In this document: piece by piece, positions 8,401 through 16,939 of the stretch
Position numbering within the stretch: the stretch's first letter is position 1
Layout of the letters: the number at the start of each line of letters is the position of its first letter
NCBI RefSeq assembly: GCF_000003605.2
Contig: NW_003133349.1
Coordinates: forward strand, 92,440 to 113,456
Reading direction: 5' to 3'
DNA: 21,017 nt
From: Saccoglossus kowalevskii
Taxonomy: Eukaryota > Hemichordata > Enteropneusta > Harrimaniidae
Translations under genes and position numbers: made by a program
Notes under the pieces: generated by a model
The model's database searches: none
What the model was told of the DNA's origin: nothing
Seen by the model: the letters and a program-made list of their open reading frames with translations, nothing else

Positions 8401-10919
8401 CGAGCATATGTTTGCATGAAATAACAAAGTGACCGATATCAACAATGAGTAAAACATGATTGTTTGATAAAAGTTTTACTGGATGTTTCCACATTGTAAT
8501 AGTTGAATCCATCTGAAACCATAGACCGTTGTTTTGATTAACTGTCACGTAGGCATGTATGTAACTTTATTGCGTTTACAACAGTCACTGGAGTGTCTAG
8601 AAAAGTGTCTGGGAGATGTTGCAAAGTCCCTCGGTAATTACCTACCGGGTACGGGAGTTAGGTGTATGTAAATATCTTGCGCTCGCTGTAAATGCACCAA
8701 TTTTTCATGACTCATATAACAATATTTCATCAAACTTCACCAAGCATCACCAAGCATCATTAATGATGACTGCTGTCACAATTAAAACCATTCTTTGCAA
8801 AATTATTACCGAGGTCAAACATAAATATTTATAAATTCAAATGACAGTTACATATTTGCATTCTAATTAATGTGTTAGTGCATCACAGAATTGAGAGAGG
8901 CACCTGCATAGCCAATACAATCATTTACATTTGAATGTGACTGATTTATAATTTTCAATACTTCGCATTATGACAGTAAAATTTTATTCTGCGTGATGTG
9001 CTCCCTGTGAAACCGAAAGCAGTTTCTTTTCAATACGCTGCAATATTCATGAATGATGCCGCCGAACATACTCAATGTTTCTGTTATTCCTTGTGAAACT
9101 AATAAAACACCAAATGTATCATTTTGTCACATTCAAAGTGTGTTAAAGATGGTGGGTTGAATGGTTGAATAATTTTAAGATACCAAAAGTGTCAATAAAA
9201 TCAAGATAGTAATGTCAGTAATGATTGGATAAGTTGATGGTTTTGTATATATTGTTTATTAGGCATAGAAAAAATGTATTTATGTTAATATAGATATTAT
9301 ACTTCAATGAGTAAAGTTGAATGTCGTAACAAGTATGATTTTTTTTTTCATTTTGTCCGTGACCCATCACAGTTTCCACAACAAGTGTACAAATTTAGCA
9401 CAAGTTTCTGTAAATTATCACAAAAAATGTGATTTGTTAGAAAAAATCATTTAGGGTAGTTTTTGCCACAGAAGCCAAATTCATGTTTGGGACTACATGA
9501 CAGGGCTGTGTTGCCATCTCTCCATCAAATGGCAATTTAATGCATTATCCTGGCGTTAACCAGGCTTGGTCGAACACAGGCACCTGCGGACCTTAACCAA
9601 GCTTCCCCCAAAGTTTTTTAGTATTTAATACTTAATAGATTACTAAATCAATCAAATTGCTAAATAACTATTCTGTTTCTTGATTGTAAGATGGCTGACG
9701 ACTCATACGTGTGCATGATGACAGAAAAACTTGTAAGTTAATGATATAGATGCCTATTTTTGGTCACATCATTGATGATAGAACATCCGGAAGGTATCAA
9801 CAGTTTATTTTCCCACTACAAAAAGCATTGGTACAATAAACTTGATGTCATTTCTAAATGGGGATAGAGGCTGTATATATAGAGCCTTGATGCAACTACA
9901 AGGTCATATGTTTTCTAAAAATATATTTTGCTAGTACTGTACAGTTATCATAAATATATTTAATCAAAAATCTAATTATGATACAAGTAGTTCTGGATCA
10001 CCAACCAAATTCTACCGGGAAATATTGTGGTAATAAGCAGCAGAGTTCACTGATATTGAACTAATAATATTATTCTATATACAAGCACAAGAGTTGATTC
10101 AACAATTGCAATTCACATATCAACATTAATTTTAATATCATTGAACATACAATGATTATTTAAATTTATCCATATTATATTTAATTAAACGAAAACTTAT
10201 CGAATTTGTACCCGGAATTTCTATCAGTGTTGCGTGATCAATGACTGGTGGTAATAATGGCGTCCGTCACTGACTTGTTTACTACAACTCACAGTACAAG
10301 TTAATATTTAATCCGCCAAATAACTTACGACAACTCGTGATATCCAAGTTCCGACTATGATATTTGAAATATTAAAGTGGAGTATGGTCAATGAGAGCGA
10401 AAACTGATCTGTCAAGCACGAAGTTGAATATTTACAAACCGGAAGTGATTAGAAGGTATCGATATCGATCGTAATGTGATGTGATTTATTTGCGAGGGAA
10501 ATTCCAAACCCGTCTACGTAAAAATCCTAATTCTGGATGTGGTTTTGACCCACCCCAGGTAGATTTGTGTTTAATGTGATTTTTAAAAAAGAGATAAAAA
10601 GCTGATTGAGTTGAACACGGTTTATCTGGTGACGTGAAATATATTCATTAAAAAAACTGCAACAACAAGTTCGTGAAACAAATGAACAACGCGCGCAGCT
10701 GATCTGACAAACAATCAGTACTTACAGTTCACGTATTGTCATATTTGAAGACGAAATATTCATTGGAAAATCGTCAAAGTCACTGGACGAACAGTCCAGC
10801 TTTCCGTTTCCCGGACATCTACATCTTTGGTTGATTTCTGCTGGGCAATCGGACGCTTTCGTCAAACAAACTTGCACTATAACATAGAGAAATACAACCA
10901 GGCTACACCTGGACGCCAT
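2334..10919 (-). CDS. LRR-ectodomain protein, 5' part (signal peptide, LRR N-cap, first two LRRs); 3'-truncated by window edge
   Basis: Three exons join as 10919-10726, 2644-2570 and 2405-2334, with introns of 8,081 and 164 bases. They give 113 complete codons plus two bases. Both seen junctions are phase 2, and the joined reading TIREL|NLEDNKIKSLP restores a canonical LRR, which strongly supports splicing exon 1 straight to the exon 8 kb away. Residues 1-23 are a hydrophobic signal peptide. C25, C33, C35 and C43 form an LRR N-cap, followed by two LRRs of the LxLxxNxI type. Sequons lie at N54, N59 and N105. The start ATG at 10919-10917 has A at -3 and G at +4. One LRR per 72-75-base, phase-2 exon is known from leucine-rich GPCRs (glycoprotein-hormone and relaxin-type receptors), and the N-cap spacing and its SSNxT stretch look relaxin-receptor-like. 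No LDLa module precedes it and no transmembrane domain is in view, so the class is an inference. The protein is probably extracellular or at the cell surface. Confidence 0.85.
2468..2483 (+). promoter_or_regulatory. CTCF-like binding site
   Basis: TCACTAGGTGGCGCTG matches the core CTCF consensus (CCACYAGRKGGCGC type) except for the first base. It lies in the 164-base intron between LRR exons 2 and 3. CTCF is present in most bilaterians. The call rests on motif match alone, and similar motifs also occur inside dispersed repeats. Confidence 0.35.
2570..2644 (-). CDS. LRR gene exon 2: first leucine-rich repeat
   Basis: This 75-base exon has an acceptor reading tattttccag on the minus strand and a donor GTAAGAG. 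With the split codon from exon 1 it reads LNLEDNKIKSLPDEAF followed by LELHQDLSVI. That matches the LxLxxNxIxxLPxxxFxxLxxxLxxI pattern of a typical extracellular LRR. Confidence 0.85.
4211..4621 (+). other. 136-codon open frame, unrecognised; coding status doubtful
   Basis: This is the longest open frame in the window. It lies antisense to the LRR gene inside its large intron. The product would be basic, with a hydrophobic middle (residues about 70-95, rich in Ile, Leu and Val) and an AT-biased composition. No domain, signal peptide or splice-site framing is evident, and no promoter or polyadenylation signal brackets it convincingly. In DNA of about 35% GC a frame this long is somewhat unexpected but possible by chance. 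Confidence 0.15.
4986..5033. repeat. Cluster of GTTAACG palindromes
   Basis: TTGCGTTAACGCAA at 4986-4999 is a perfect 14-base palindrome. A second CGTTAACG core sits at 5010-5017, 21 bases on, and AACGCGTT, another palindrome, lies near 5025-5032. The regular spacing, two helical turns apart, could mark cooperative homodimer binding sites or simply a degenerate local repeat. Confidence 0.4.
5701..5735 (-). promoter_or_regulatory. Direct repeat containing DR1-like nuclear-receptor sites
   Basis: GATAACCTTTGACM occurs twice, starting at 5703 and 5721. On the minus strand the second copy reads TGGTCA-A-AGGTTA, a close match to a DR1 (AGGTCA-n-AGGTCA) element of the RXR/HNF4 type. The first copy is weaker. 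It lies deep in the LRR gene intron. Motif evidence only. Confidence 0.25.
7547..7753. mobile_element. MITE, 207 bp, with about 40-bp terminal inverted repeats and TA target duplication
   Basis: The left end (CTGTAGAATACTTTATTTT) and the reverse complement of the right end (CTGTGGAATACTTTATTTT) match and continue for about 40 bases through a GGAAT...TTTTCGCT stretch. TA dinucleotides flank both ends (7545-7546 and 7754-7755), the duplication expected of Tc1/mariner-type transposition. The interior carries further copies of the motif TTTTCGCTGG/CCAGCGAAAA and no transposase, so it is a non-autonomous element. The open frames across it are by-products of the inverted repeats. It lies in intron 1 of the LRR gene. 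Confidence 0.85.
7963..8217 (-). other. Exon-like open frame of about 84 codons, unrecognised
   Basis: The minus frame between stops reads through to LAN and TGA at 7963. The predicted peptide looks protein-like, rich in Arg, Glu, Leu and Ile (for example TQEIVEFIEFCLRYERYLKL), unlike the random translations around it. No ATG opens it; it could only be an internal exon (an AG precedes GAAGTTGAACTAGCG) or a decayed coding fragment. GAG|GTGAAA near 8010 could serve as a donor. It sits in LRR intron 1 on the same strand but is in the wrong phase to be an alternative LRR exon. The overlapping plus frame 7877-8182 is less protein-like. Function unknown. Confidence 0.25.
8220..10720. other. Right part of LRR-gene intron 1
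   Basis: Mostly featureless AT-rich DNA. A perfect ETS-type site, ACCGGAAGTG, sits at 10438-10447 in a CG-richer zone (10200-10510), about 470 bases inside the gene from its start codon. It could be an intronic enhancer or an alternative promoter. A short open stretch before a good donor at about 10325-10330 has no recognisable coding content. Confidence 0.4.
10726..10919 (-). CDS. LRR gene exon 1: signal peptide and LRR N-cap
   Basis: The exon encodes 64 codons plus CT, the first two bases of Leu65. It ends at a consensus donor (GTAAGT, plus positions 10725-10720). The N-terminal SLVVFLYVIVQVCL core is a clear secretion signal, with likely cleavage near residue 23. The four cysteines follow a C-x7-C-x-C-x7-C pattern. 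The reading stays open past the donor for only one more codon before a stop, which fits a genuine exon end. Confidence 0.85.
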
Positions 10920-11170
10920 GTTCGTGGAGGAGCCAAATCGTAGCCTCGTTCGTGTACGGTGGATTTATAGGCCGCGAAGATAAATCACCGTCAAATGTAC
11001 TGTGGTGAGAATAAATGTTAATATAGTTTATGAATGGTGATATAGGTCTGACAAAATAGAGGTCTTCAACGCTATAAAATATGATTAAATACTACATCGT
11101 CCAGAATGAGATCTATAACATAGTGAAACGAGGGTGTGGGCGTGGCTAGTACGAGAAGTCACATGAACAC
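10920..11170 (-). promoter_or_regulatory. LRR gene promoter region
   Basis: Reading on the minus strand, a TATAAAT box lies at 10969-10963, about 45 bases upstream of the ATG, so transcription should begin near 10935-10940 with a very short 5' leader. A GC-box-like TAGCCACGCCCAC (minus strand, 11148-11136) lies about 220 bases upstream of the ATG. The start-codon context is strong (aacATGG). Transcription-start placement is inferred from the TATA position only. Confidence 0.55.
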
Positions 11171-12490
11171 CGCTGCCAGTGGCGAGTTTATTTCCTGTCT
11201 TCCCACTGAAAAAAACTTGTACTTGTAGAAAAACATAAAACGTAAATTGTCAACGAAAACACAACTTGAATAAATAATTGCAATACAATCTGGGGGAGGT
11301 GAAAGCTGCTTTGAATGTTTGTCACAGAACTATGGTTATTTTGTTTATTTTTTGTATTTTGTAATTTTTCATCATCTTTATGTAGATTGATAACTTGAAA
11401 TATCCGACTTATTATTCAATAATAAACGTGTTGACCAGGGAGAGAGAGCCATCACCTTACGCGATTTACAATTAGGTGTTTACTCTGCAACAATGATACC
11501 TATTAGCATTACAGATTTTTAGAGTGTGAATATCCTAAACGTGTTTAAATATTGACCCGCGTGCATTTTTGGATATGTTTTTTTTTTTTTTTTTTTTTAA
11601 ATGGGAAGACAACGATAATCCGTCGATAATGTCGTTATACATTTATAAAGTGGACATATCATGGTGAATTGTTAAAGGTCTTCACCATTACAAAAGTTGT
11701 ATATGTTTTGGGTCCTGAGTGTCACCTTTTTTTAATTGTTAACTTAATTGAAATCGACAAAGTGATTCTCGCAGCTCAGAATTTCTTGAACAATGTATTT
11801 CGGACCAGCTGTTGATAGAACAGCAACTCAAAAACAGGCAAAAATCAAAATATTTTTGTTTTCCTGTAAAATCTGACAATGCTTTGTCTGAGCACAAACT
11901 AATTCTATCTAGGTGTTGGGTTTGCATGCTAATTCGATTACTAGTAATTCCATAAACAATCTAAGATCACATGGTATATCGCCACATGTTCAAATGTATA
12001 TGTATGGACAGATATTCTAACTTTAGTAATAGCAAGAGAATTTTCCACCTCAGTCAAAATTATTCTTCAAACTTCAATCAATTTAGTGGTTAATCGTTTC
12101 TTTATTTTCTTTATTTATACTGGACTGGCGTTTCAATGATCTGTCCAGTGCTGAGTAATAAAATATTGTTTTCAAAGAAAACATATTGGTGTAACAGAGA
12201 AAGTAATCGGACACCCACTACGTTCCCACTAAACTGTAAACTCTGCTTTCAGTTATATGGTCACGAACCGTCCCCGTCTCGTGTCTGTATCGAAAATGTG
12301 GGTATTATTATTTCGGCCTTATTATTTACTGACTACACCATGAATGTGACAAAATACAAAAGCTGCGCTCAATTGCATTTAATATTGCTGTTTTACTATC
12401 TTCTGTTGTGACATCTTTTCGCAAGAGCTTTTCGCATGTGTTTATTATAACCTGTAGTGCTATGCTATGCTATGAAGTAATGCTATGGTG
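11171..12490. other. Intergenic sequence between the divergent LRR and PHF13-like genes
   Basis: Contains a 21-base T tract (about 11578-11598) and, at 12461-12486, a short run of the pentamer CTATG. Several short open frames have no protein features. The two start codons are about 1.8 kb apart, so enhancers could serve both genes, but nothing specific is shown. Confidence 0.4.
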
Positions 12491-12495
12491 CAAAA

Positions 12496-12575
12496 GCTTC
12501 CGGTCTGTTTGTATTTACTACATGTGACGTCACGCCCGCGGGACTAATTTGCATTTATAAATTATGCTAATCATA
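12496..12575 (+). promoter_or_regulatory. PHF13-like gene promoter: ETS site, CRE, TATA flanked by two octamer-like sites
   Basis: GCTTCCGGT (12496-12504) is an ETS-type site and TGACGTCA (12525-12532) is a perfect CRE. ATTTGCAT (12547-12554), a perfect POU octamer in reverse, adjoins TATAAAT (12556-12562), and ATGCTAAT, a one-mismatch octamer in the opposite orientation, follows at about 12564-12571. If the TATA is used, transcription starts near 12585, giving a 5' UTR of about 150-170 bases. Motifs are read directly; their use is inferred. Confidence 0.5.
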
Positions 12576-12734
12576 GTTCACGCAGGAGGAAGGCTGCATT
12601 GTGGGAACATAGAGCGTTGTGTATCAGTTTTCACCAAGTCATAAGGATTTAGCAGCAATACATACGACGCAGCGAAGAAGGTAAACTGCCGTAACATTTC
12701 GTCTTTACTACTTTTCTGCGATTTTTTTCATTGG

Positions 12735-12774
12735 ATGCGTGGTGTACTTGGCATGGCCATTGATGTTTTCAAAG
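12735..12774 (+). CDS. PHF13: PHF13-like exon 1 (coding part)
   Basis: Encodes [13 protein letters not shown] or, from the better start, MAIDVFK, and ends AAAG|GTGAGT in phase 1. An upstream in-frame TAA at 12642-12644 limits any N-terminal extension, and no earlier ATG is in frame. An alternative donor (AAG|GTAAAC) lies at 12680/12681 within the leader. Confidence 0.7.
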
Positions 12775-15700
12775 GTGAGTGGTTAAATCGCTCAGAAACA
12801 GCCATGGCACCAGTGTCCGGCGAGTCGGAGAGCTGACACAAAACAGGTCATGCTGCGACTCGATGTGTGTACGAGTGTAAACTAGAGGAAAATTTGTAAG
12901 GACAATGAGATTTTCTATATTTTACCCCTTTTGACTGTCACTCCATCGGTATGACTGGTAGAATAGGACTTACTCGCCGTCTATCTCGCCCAAAACAGGA
13001 CCCGATTCGTTAGTTTTGAACATGGCCTTGAATCAGCATTTCTGTACACATCGGCAGTTTGAGAAGCAAGAAACCTGAATGTCGCTTATAAACGCGAAGC
13101 TAATTTGATTATTTTCACTTATTTCAGCCCCTGACATGATGAAGGTTGTCAAGAAAGAAGAAAACGAGGTAAGTTCAAGTGATAAAACGATGACACCTTG
13201 TGACAAATTGCCAGAGAGAATTTATTTGCCACGATAAATGGACGCCATAATGAATTCAAAACGTTCGGTGGAAATTTCACACAAACACTTTGCATTCTTC
13301 CTAGGGTGTCCATAGATTTCATCAAAATTTCGCATACTGACAACTACTACATCGGACAATATGTGACAGAGATTTCGACAATTTCTATCGAGTAGCTTTT
13401 GAGAAATCCTACTTTGCAACGTTTCATGCCCGTGTTTACTGTTAGTTCGATTTAATTCGTGGCATTGTCCATATAACCACACGACAAACTGACAAACTAT
13501 TCGACATTTTCGAACTATATTGATAGTACAGTCGTAATATATCACTATCCCTATCTGGACAAAAAATTGGAGATTTTCATCGAGTAATTTTTAAGATACG
13601 GCTCTTTTATGTTTGTCGTTTGAAGTGTTTGTCTTGGTTATGGCTGCCATATTGTTGACCTGTACTAATGTGGTGTTTTCAACTAAAACGCGATGTGCGT
13701 CTGGTTAATTCATGGGTGACAGAGAGCAGTTACCTTCAGACCAGACGTTGAAATCTATACATTTTCATTGTCTTACGTAAAACTTTCAAAACACGGGAGT
13801 TTCGTCACATTTAACAAGTGTGAAATGGAAGCGCCACATTTGATTCGAATGTTACACAACTGCACTGAGGGAGGTTCATTCCATTCTTTGCGAAAGCGTG
13901 GCATCTGATGACATTTTCATTAACAATCGCCTTACGCGACTGTTGTGAACATATAATTCGTTAAAAGTGAGGGCTTATGTTGTTGATGTGGAATAGATAG
14001 ACTGTTGATTTCTCCAGCTTCAGCATTTTTGATGGATCACGAGCCACGCGTTCCTTATCCGGCTTGGATTTCATTACATAGAAGACATGCTACAATCCGT
14101 CCCTAGCTAGCGTCTCTTGTAGTCAACTAGTTGAACTACAACTGATGTATAGACGCGGTGATGTCACTTGGTACATAGCATATTTTTATAGGCTATCGAA
14201 CGGAGAACTGTTGAGTTGAAACCTAAAATGGCAATTTATCGTTTGTCAGGTTACGAACTCGCACTCGTAGTAATCTCTGTTTGCATCTGTTTTCAGCGTT
14301 AGCTTGATATGAACCCTGCATCGACTTCTACAAACGTATTGTAAAATTACCATTGGACTTTGTCACAGACCGTTGATAATTTGCCAAGTGAAATTTTGAA
14401 TGTATTTTGAGGTTTATTTTTTATGAGACACTGTCAAAAAAGTTAAAATAGATTGTTTACTTCACTTTGGGTCAGAGCCAACAGCTGTGTCTTCGCCAGT
14501 TTAACCATAGAGGGGTCTATGTTTAATAGAGGGTCTGATATGACCCTCAGTTTGTTCATACATTTTCCTGTACAATGTTTACCATTTAATGTATCCATAC
14601 TGGACTCGAAAACAGGCTAATCTCTTCCATCTAGAATGATCCTTTTTTTCGCAAGATAACTACCATTTTAGTACATTTAAAATTTCTTTAGTGCAATCTT
14701 ATTGATTCAAAACATCTCTCAGTTTCAATGAATTTCGTACTAGCATATCTAACTTTCACTTCCTGAGTAGTCTTATCTATGATTCTCACATGAAAAGCCT
14801 AAATTATTCCGGTGCTTGTTCTTCTTGGCCAGATTTTATTATTATTCACCCGGTGTGGTGTCAAAATTATATGACAAACCTCTTAATACAACGTATGCGA
14901 GTTGGGATTGATTGTATCAAACTGCCATGCCGCAGTATTTGGCAACTTTTTGTTAATATATAGCATATACAAATTACATTGTAAAAAATCTAATTTATTC
15001 CAGTTATTATTAAACAGACCATGAATTGTGAAATTGACAGACTTGGTGTATGTATAGTAACATCATGACTGTCTATATGATGTCACTGAACAAAAAGTAG
15101 TATATCGGGGGTACTTATTAATATATTACAAATGTGATGTTTGTTGGAGTCTGTTCCTGAGATCAATAGTTTGGCATTGCTCCTCTATCATCTAATTCTG
15201 TGATAATTGTGAAATACCTGGTATTTTGAAAGGACAAGTTAATGATCTATGATACACACACTGTTGATGGGGCCCTGCATTTAGTGAGATGTAAACAGAT
15301 AAAGGTCACACTGTGCCCCTGACTGTGTATATGTATATCCACTTCCTTTGTTGTTTCACTGTTGGGTAAAATCGAAGAGCGCCATGCTTGTGTCATTCTC
15401 TATTCTCACAATCTTTGTTTCCTCCTTTTCTATAGAACTATGTGCCGAGGCGAAAGAAAAGGCGTACTGCAGCAGATTTCAATATGTTCTGTACCTGGGT
15501 TTTAGCATATGAAGCTGAACAGCAGGTTAGTTTAAGCACTGTTGTCAGCATACAGTTGACAAACGTCATACGTCAGGCAGGATAAGTATTATAATCCACC
15601 ACTGTTCCCGTGTACTGCAAACTTTCATGTCTGTGGTAGTGTAGCTATTCAGCTGGCTTTGCAAAAAAACACTCATTGATTATAAAATGGTATGCAGATC

Positions 15701-16893
15701 ACGCTGTATATACAGCTACAGACTATTGTGAGGTAAATGTCCTGTGAAGATAGAGAAGGCTTGTCAGTCAAATATTTAGCATATAAATAGCCAGATTTAT
15801 TATGCAAGCTGGTGTGACCATATATGGCACATGATTAATGACATCATTAGGAATTCACCATTATTTTATGGGTAGGATGGAATTTTCTGAGAGGGGTTGC
15901 ACAGAGTTCATGACCTTTTTATAAATGACCTCATTCAGTATGATTGACCTTATTTTGTTATGTTTTCCAGGAACTTGTAAGGAAAGGCAACAACAGTCCA
16001 CATGACAGTGCTGGCAGTAGTACTGGAAGCTTTAGTTCAGATTTATTGGACAGTAGCTCATTAAGCACAAGTAGTAGTAGTTCAAATTTAAGTAATGAAG
16101 ACCAGGAAGAAGAAGGTATTATGAATGAACATGATGATGGTAAGTTATTTTGTTATTACTAAAATTCAGTTACTGTACTGCCCTTTGTTATCGTTTTTAT
16201 GCATTAATTCATTGTTATCAAATGTGATTTTTAGATGTTTATCACTTTCTACTGAACTGAGCATATATCTAAAACTGATCTGTGATCACTAGTGTCAACA
16301 AGCAAATAAGCTAAACTTTACAATAATTCATCTTTAAATTAATGTTGAATGTTAATGAATTGAAAGCGGCTTTGCATATTGTATTCATCACTATTGATCA
16401 GCACAACTATGATAGAACAATTTGTTGTTGTATTCAGTTTTGTTGTATTCACAGTAAATTAAATGGGATTCTCGTTTTAATTTGGTTATAAGCAGCTGGT
16501 ACAGTGACCAAAGACATGTGTTGCTCATGTACTTATCAGATAATGTGAGATGTGTATTGTTATTTAAATAGAGCGAATCCATACTGGTTGCAATAATATG
16601 GATATTATCTACCACCCTCCGTATATTGCATCCAATTGACTCATCTAATTTTTTTTCCTTCTCCAGAAGCTGAAGATTCATTTGATTTAGTTACATGTTA
16701 TTGTAGCAAGCCATTTGCTGGTAGACCCATGATTGAATGCAATGAATGCAATACGTGGATTCACCTGTCATGTGCTAAAATCCGCAAGTCCAACATTCCA
16801 GATACGTTTGTTTGTCAGCAGTGTCGAGATGCCAAGCACACGATAAGGCGGTCAGGGAGAGTTAGAGGTCCCAAGAAAAGATTTATTGAATGA
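12735..16893 (+). CDS. PHF13: PHF13/PHF23-type PHD-finger chromatin protein, five coding exons
   Basis: Exons: 12735-12774, 13128-13168, 15436-15525, 15971-16139 and 16667-16893; intron phases 1, 0, 0, 1. The first ATG (12735) is in a poor context and gives 188 residues. The next in-frame ATG (12753; G at -3 and +4) gives 182 and is preferred; numbering uses it. RRKKRR at 26-31 is a likely nuclear localisation signal, followed by the family motif [17 protein letters not shown]. Residues 60-95 are Ser-rich, then EDQEEE. The PHD finger (about 114-164) has the complete C4HC3 set: C118, C120, C132, C135, H140, C143, C157, C160. Its [21 protein letters not shown] core and basic tail ([14 protein letters not shown]) are PHF13-like. 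Family PHD fingers read H3K4me3. Vertebrate PHF13 is about 300 residues, so the linker between the two conserved blocks is much shorter here. Orthology to PHF13 rather than the PHF13/23 ancestor is uncertain. Confidence 0.9.
12775..13127 (+). other. PHF13-like intron 1
   Basis: 353-base GT-AG intron with no other supported feature. It holds a few CG-rich spots that continue the promoter-proximal composition. Confidence 0.7.
13128..13168 (+). CDS. PHF13: PHF13-like exon 2
   Basis: 41-base exon between ttatttcag and GAG|GTAAGT. It reads (G)[14 protein letters not shown]. Its two internal in-frame ATGs (13136, 13139) could start translation of a transcript that lacks the exon 1 start codons. 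Confidence 0.8.
13169..15435 (+). other. PHF13-like intron 2
   Basis: 2,267-base intron. Minus-strand open frames at 13149-13545 have no recognisable domain. Two diverged copies of a TTTCATCGAGTA...TTT sequence (about 13365-13415 and 13555-13610) suggest an old local duplication or a repeat fragment. The remainder shows nothing I can name. Confidence 0.6.
15436..15525 (+). CDS. PHF13: PHF13-like exon 3: basic region and family N-terminal motif
   Basis: 90-base, phase 0-0 exon between ctttttctatag-type acceptor sequence and CAG|GTTAGT. It encodes [15 protein letters not shown] and then [15 protein letters not shown], the second conserved block of PHF13/PHF23 proteins outside the PHD finger. 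Confidence 0.88.
15526..15970 (+). other. PHF13-like intron 3
   Basis: 445-base GT-AG intron with no other supported feature. Confidence 0.7.
15971..16139 (+). CDS. PHF13: PHF13-like exon 4: serine-rich and acidic linker
   Basis: 169-base exon between tgttttccag and GATG|GTAAGT, phase 0 to 1. It encodes 56 residues with 22 or so serines, an AGT-codon run (a mild microsatellite) and an acidic end. Likely disordered and a phosphorylation target by composition. It is much shorter than the equivalent vertebrate linker. Confidence 0.85.
16140..16666 (+). other. PHF13-like intron 4
   Basis: 527-base intron with stops in all plus frames. I looked here for a missing linker exon and found none. Confidence 0.7.
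16667..16893 (+). CDS. PHF13: PHF13-like exon 5: PHD finger and C-terminus
   Basis: The acceptor is ttccttctccag. The exon encodes the whole PHD finger in one piece and the basic tail ending KKRFIE, with TGA at 16891-16893. [10 protein letters not shown] at the start corresponds to the conserved entry of PHF13/PHF23 PHD fingers. Confidence 0.93.
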
Positions 16894-16933
16894 ATTAAAT
16901 GAGATATTTTTTTTTAGTTAAAAGTATGAAAAT

Positions 16934-16939
16934 AATAAA
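16934..16939 (+). terminator. Proximal polyadenylation signal AATAAA
   Basis: It sits 41 bases after the stop codon. The downstream sequence is T-rich but has no strong GT element, so it would give a very short 3' UTR and is perhaps an alternative site. Confidence 0.4.

Noticed and set aside
11578-11598. Long T tract as a retroposon tail
   Set aside because: No adjacent retroposon body or target duplication could be seen; a simple homopolymer is enough.
13149-13545. Overlapping minus frames in PHF13-like intron 2
   Set aside because: No domain, no splice-site framing, and they overlap the splice donor region of exon 2.
16391-16681. 96-codon minus frame antisense to intron 4 and the start of exon 5
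   Set aside because: No recognisable features; it overlaps a well-supported exon on the other strand.
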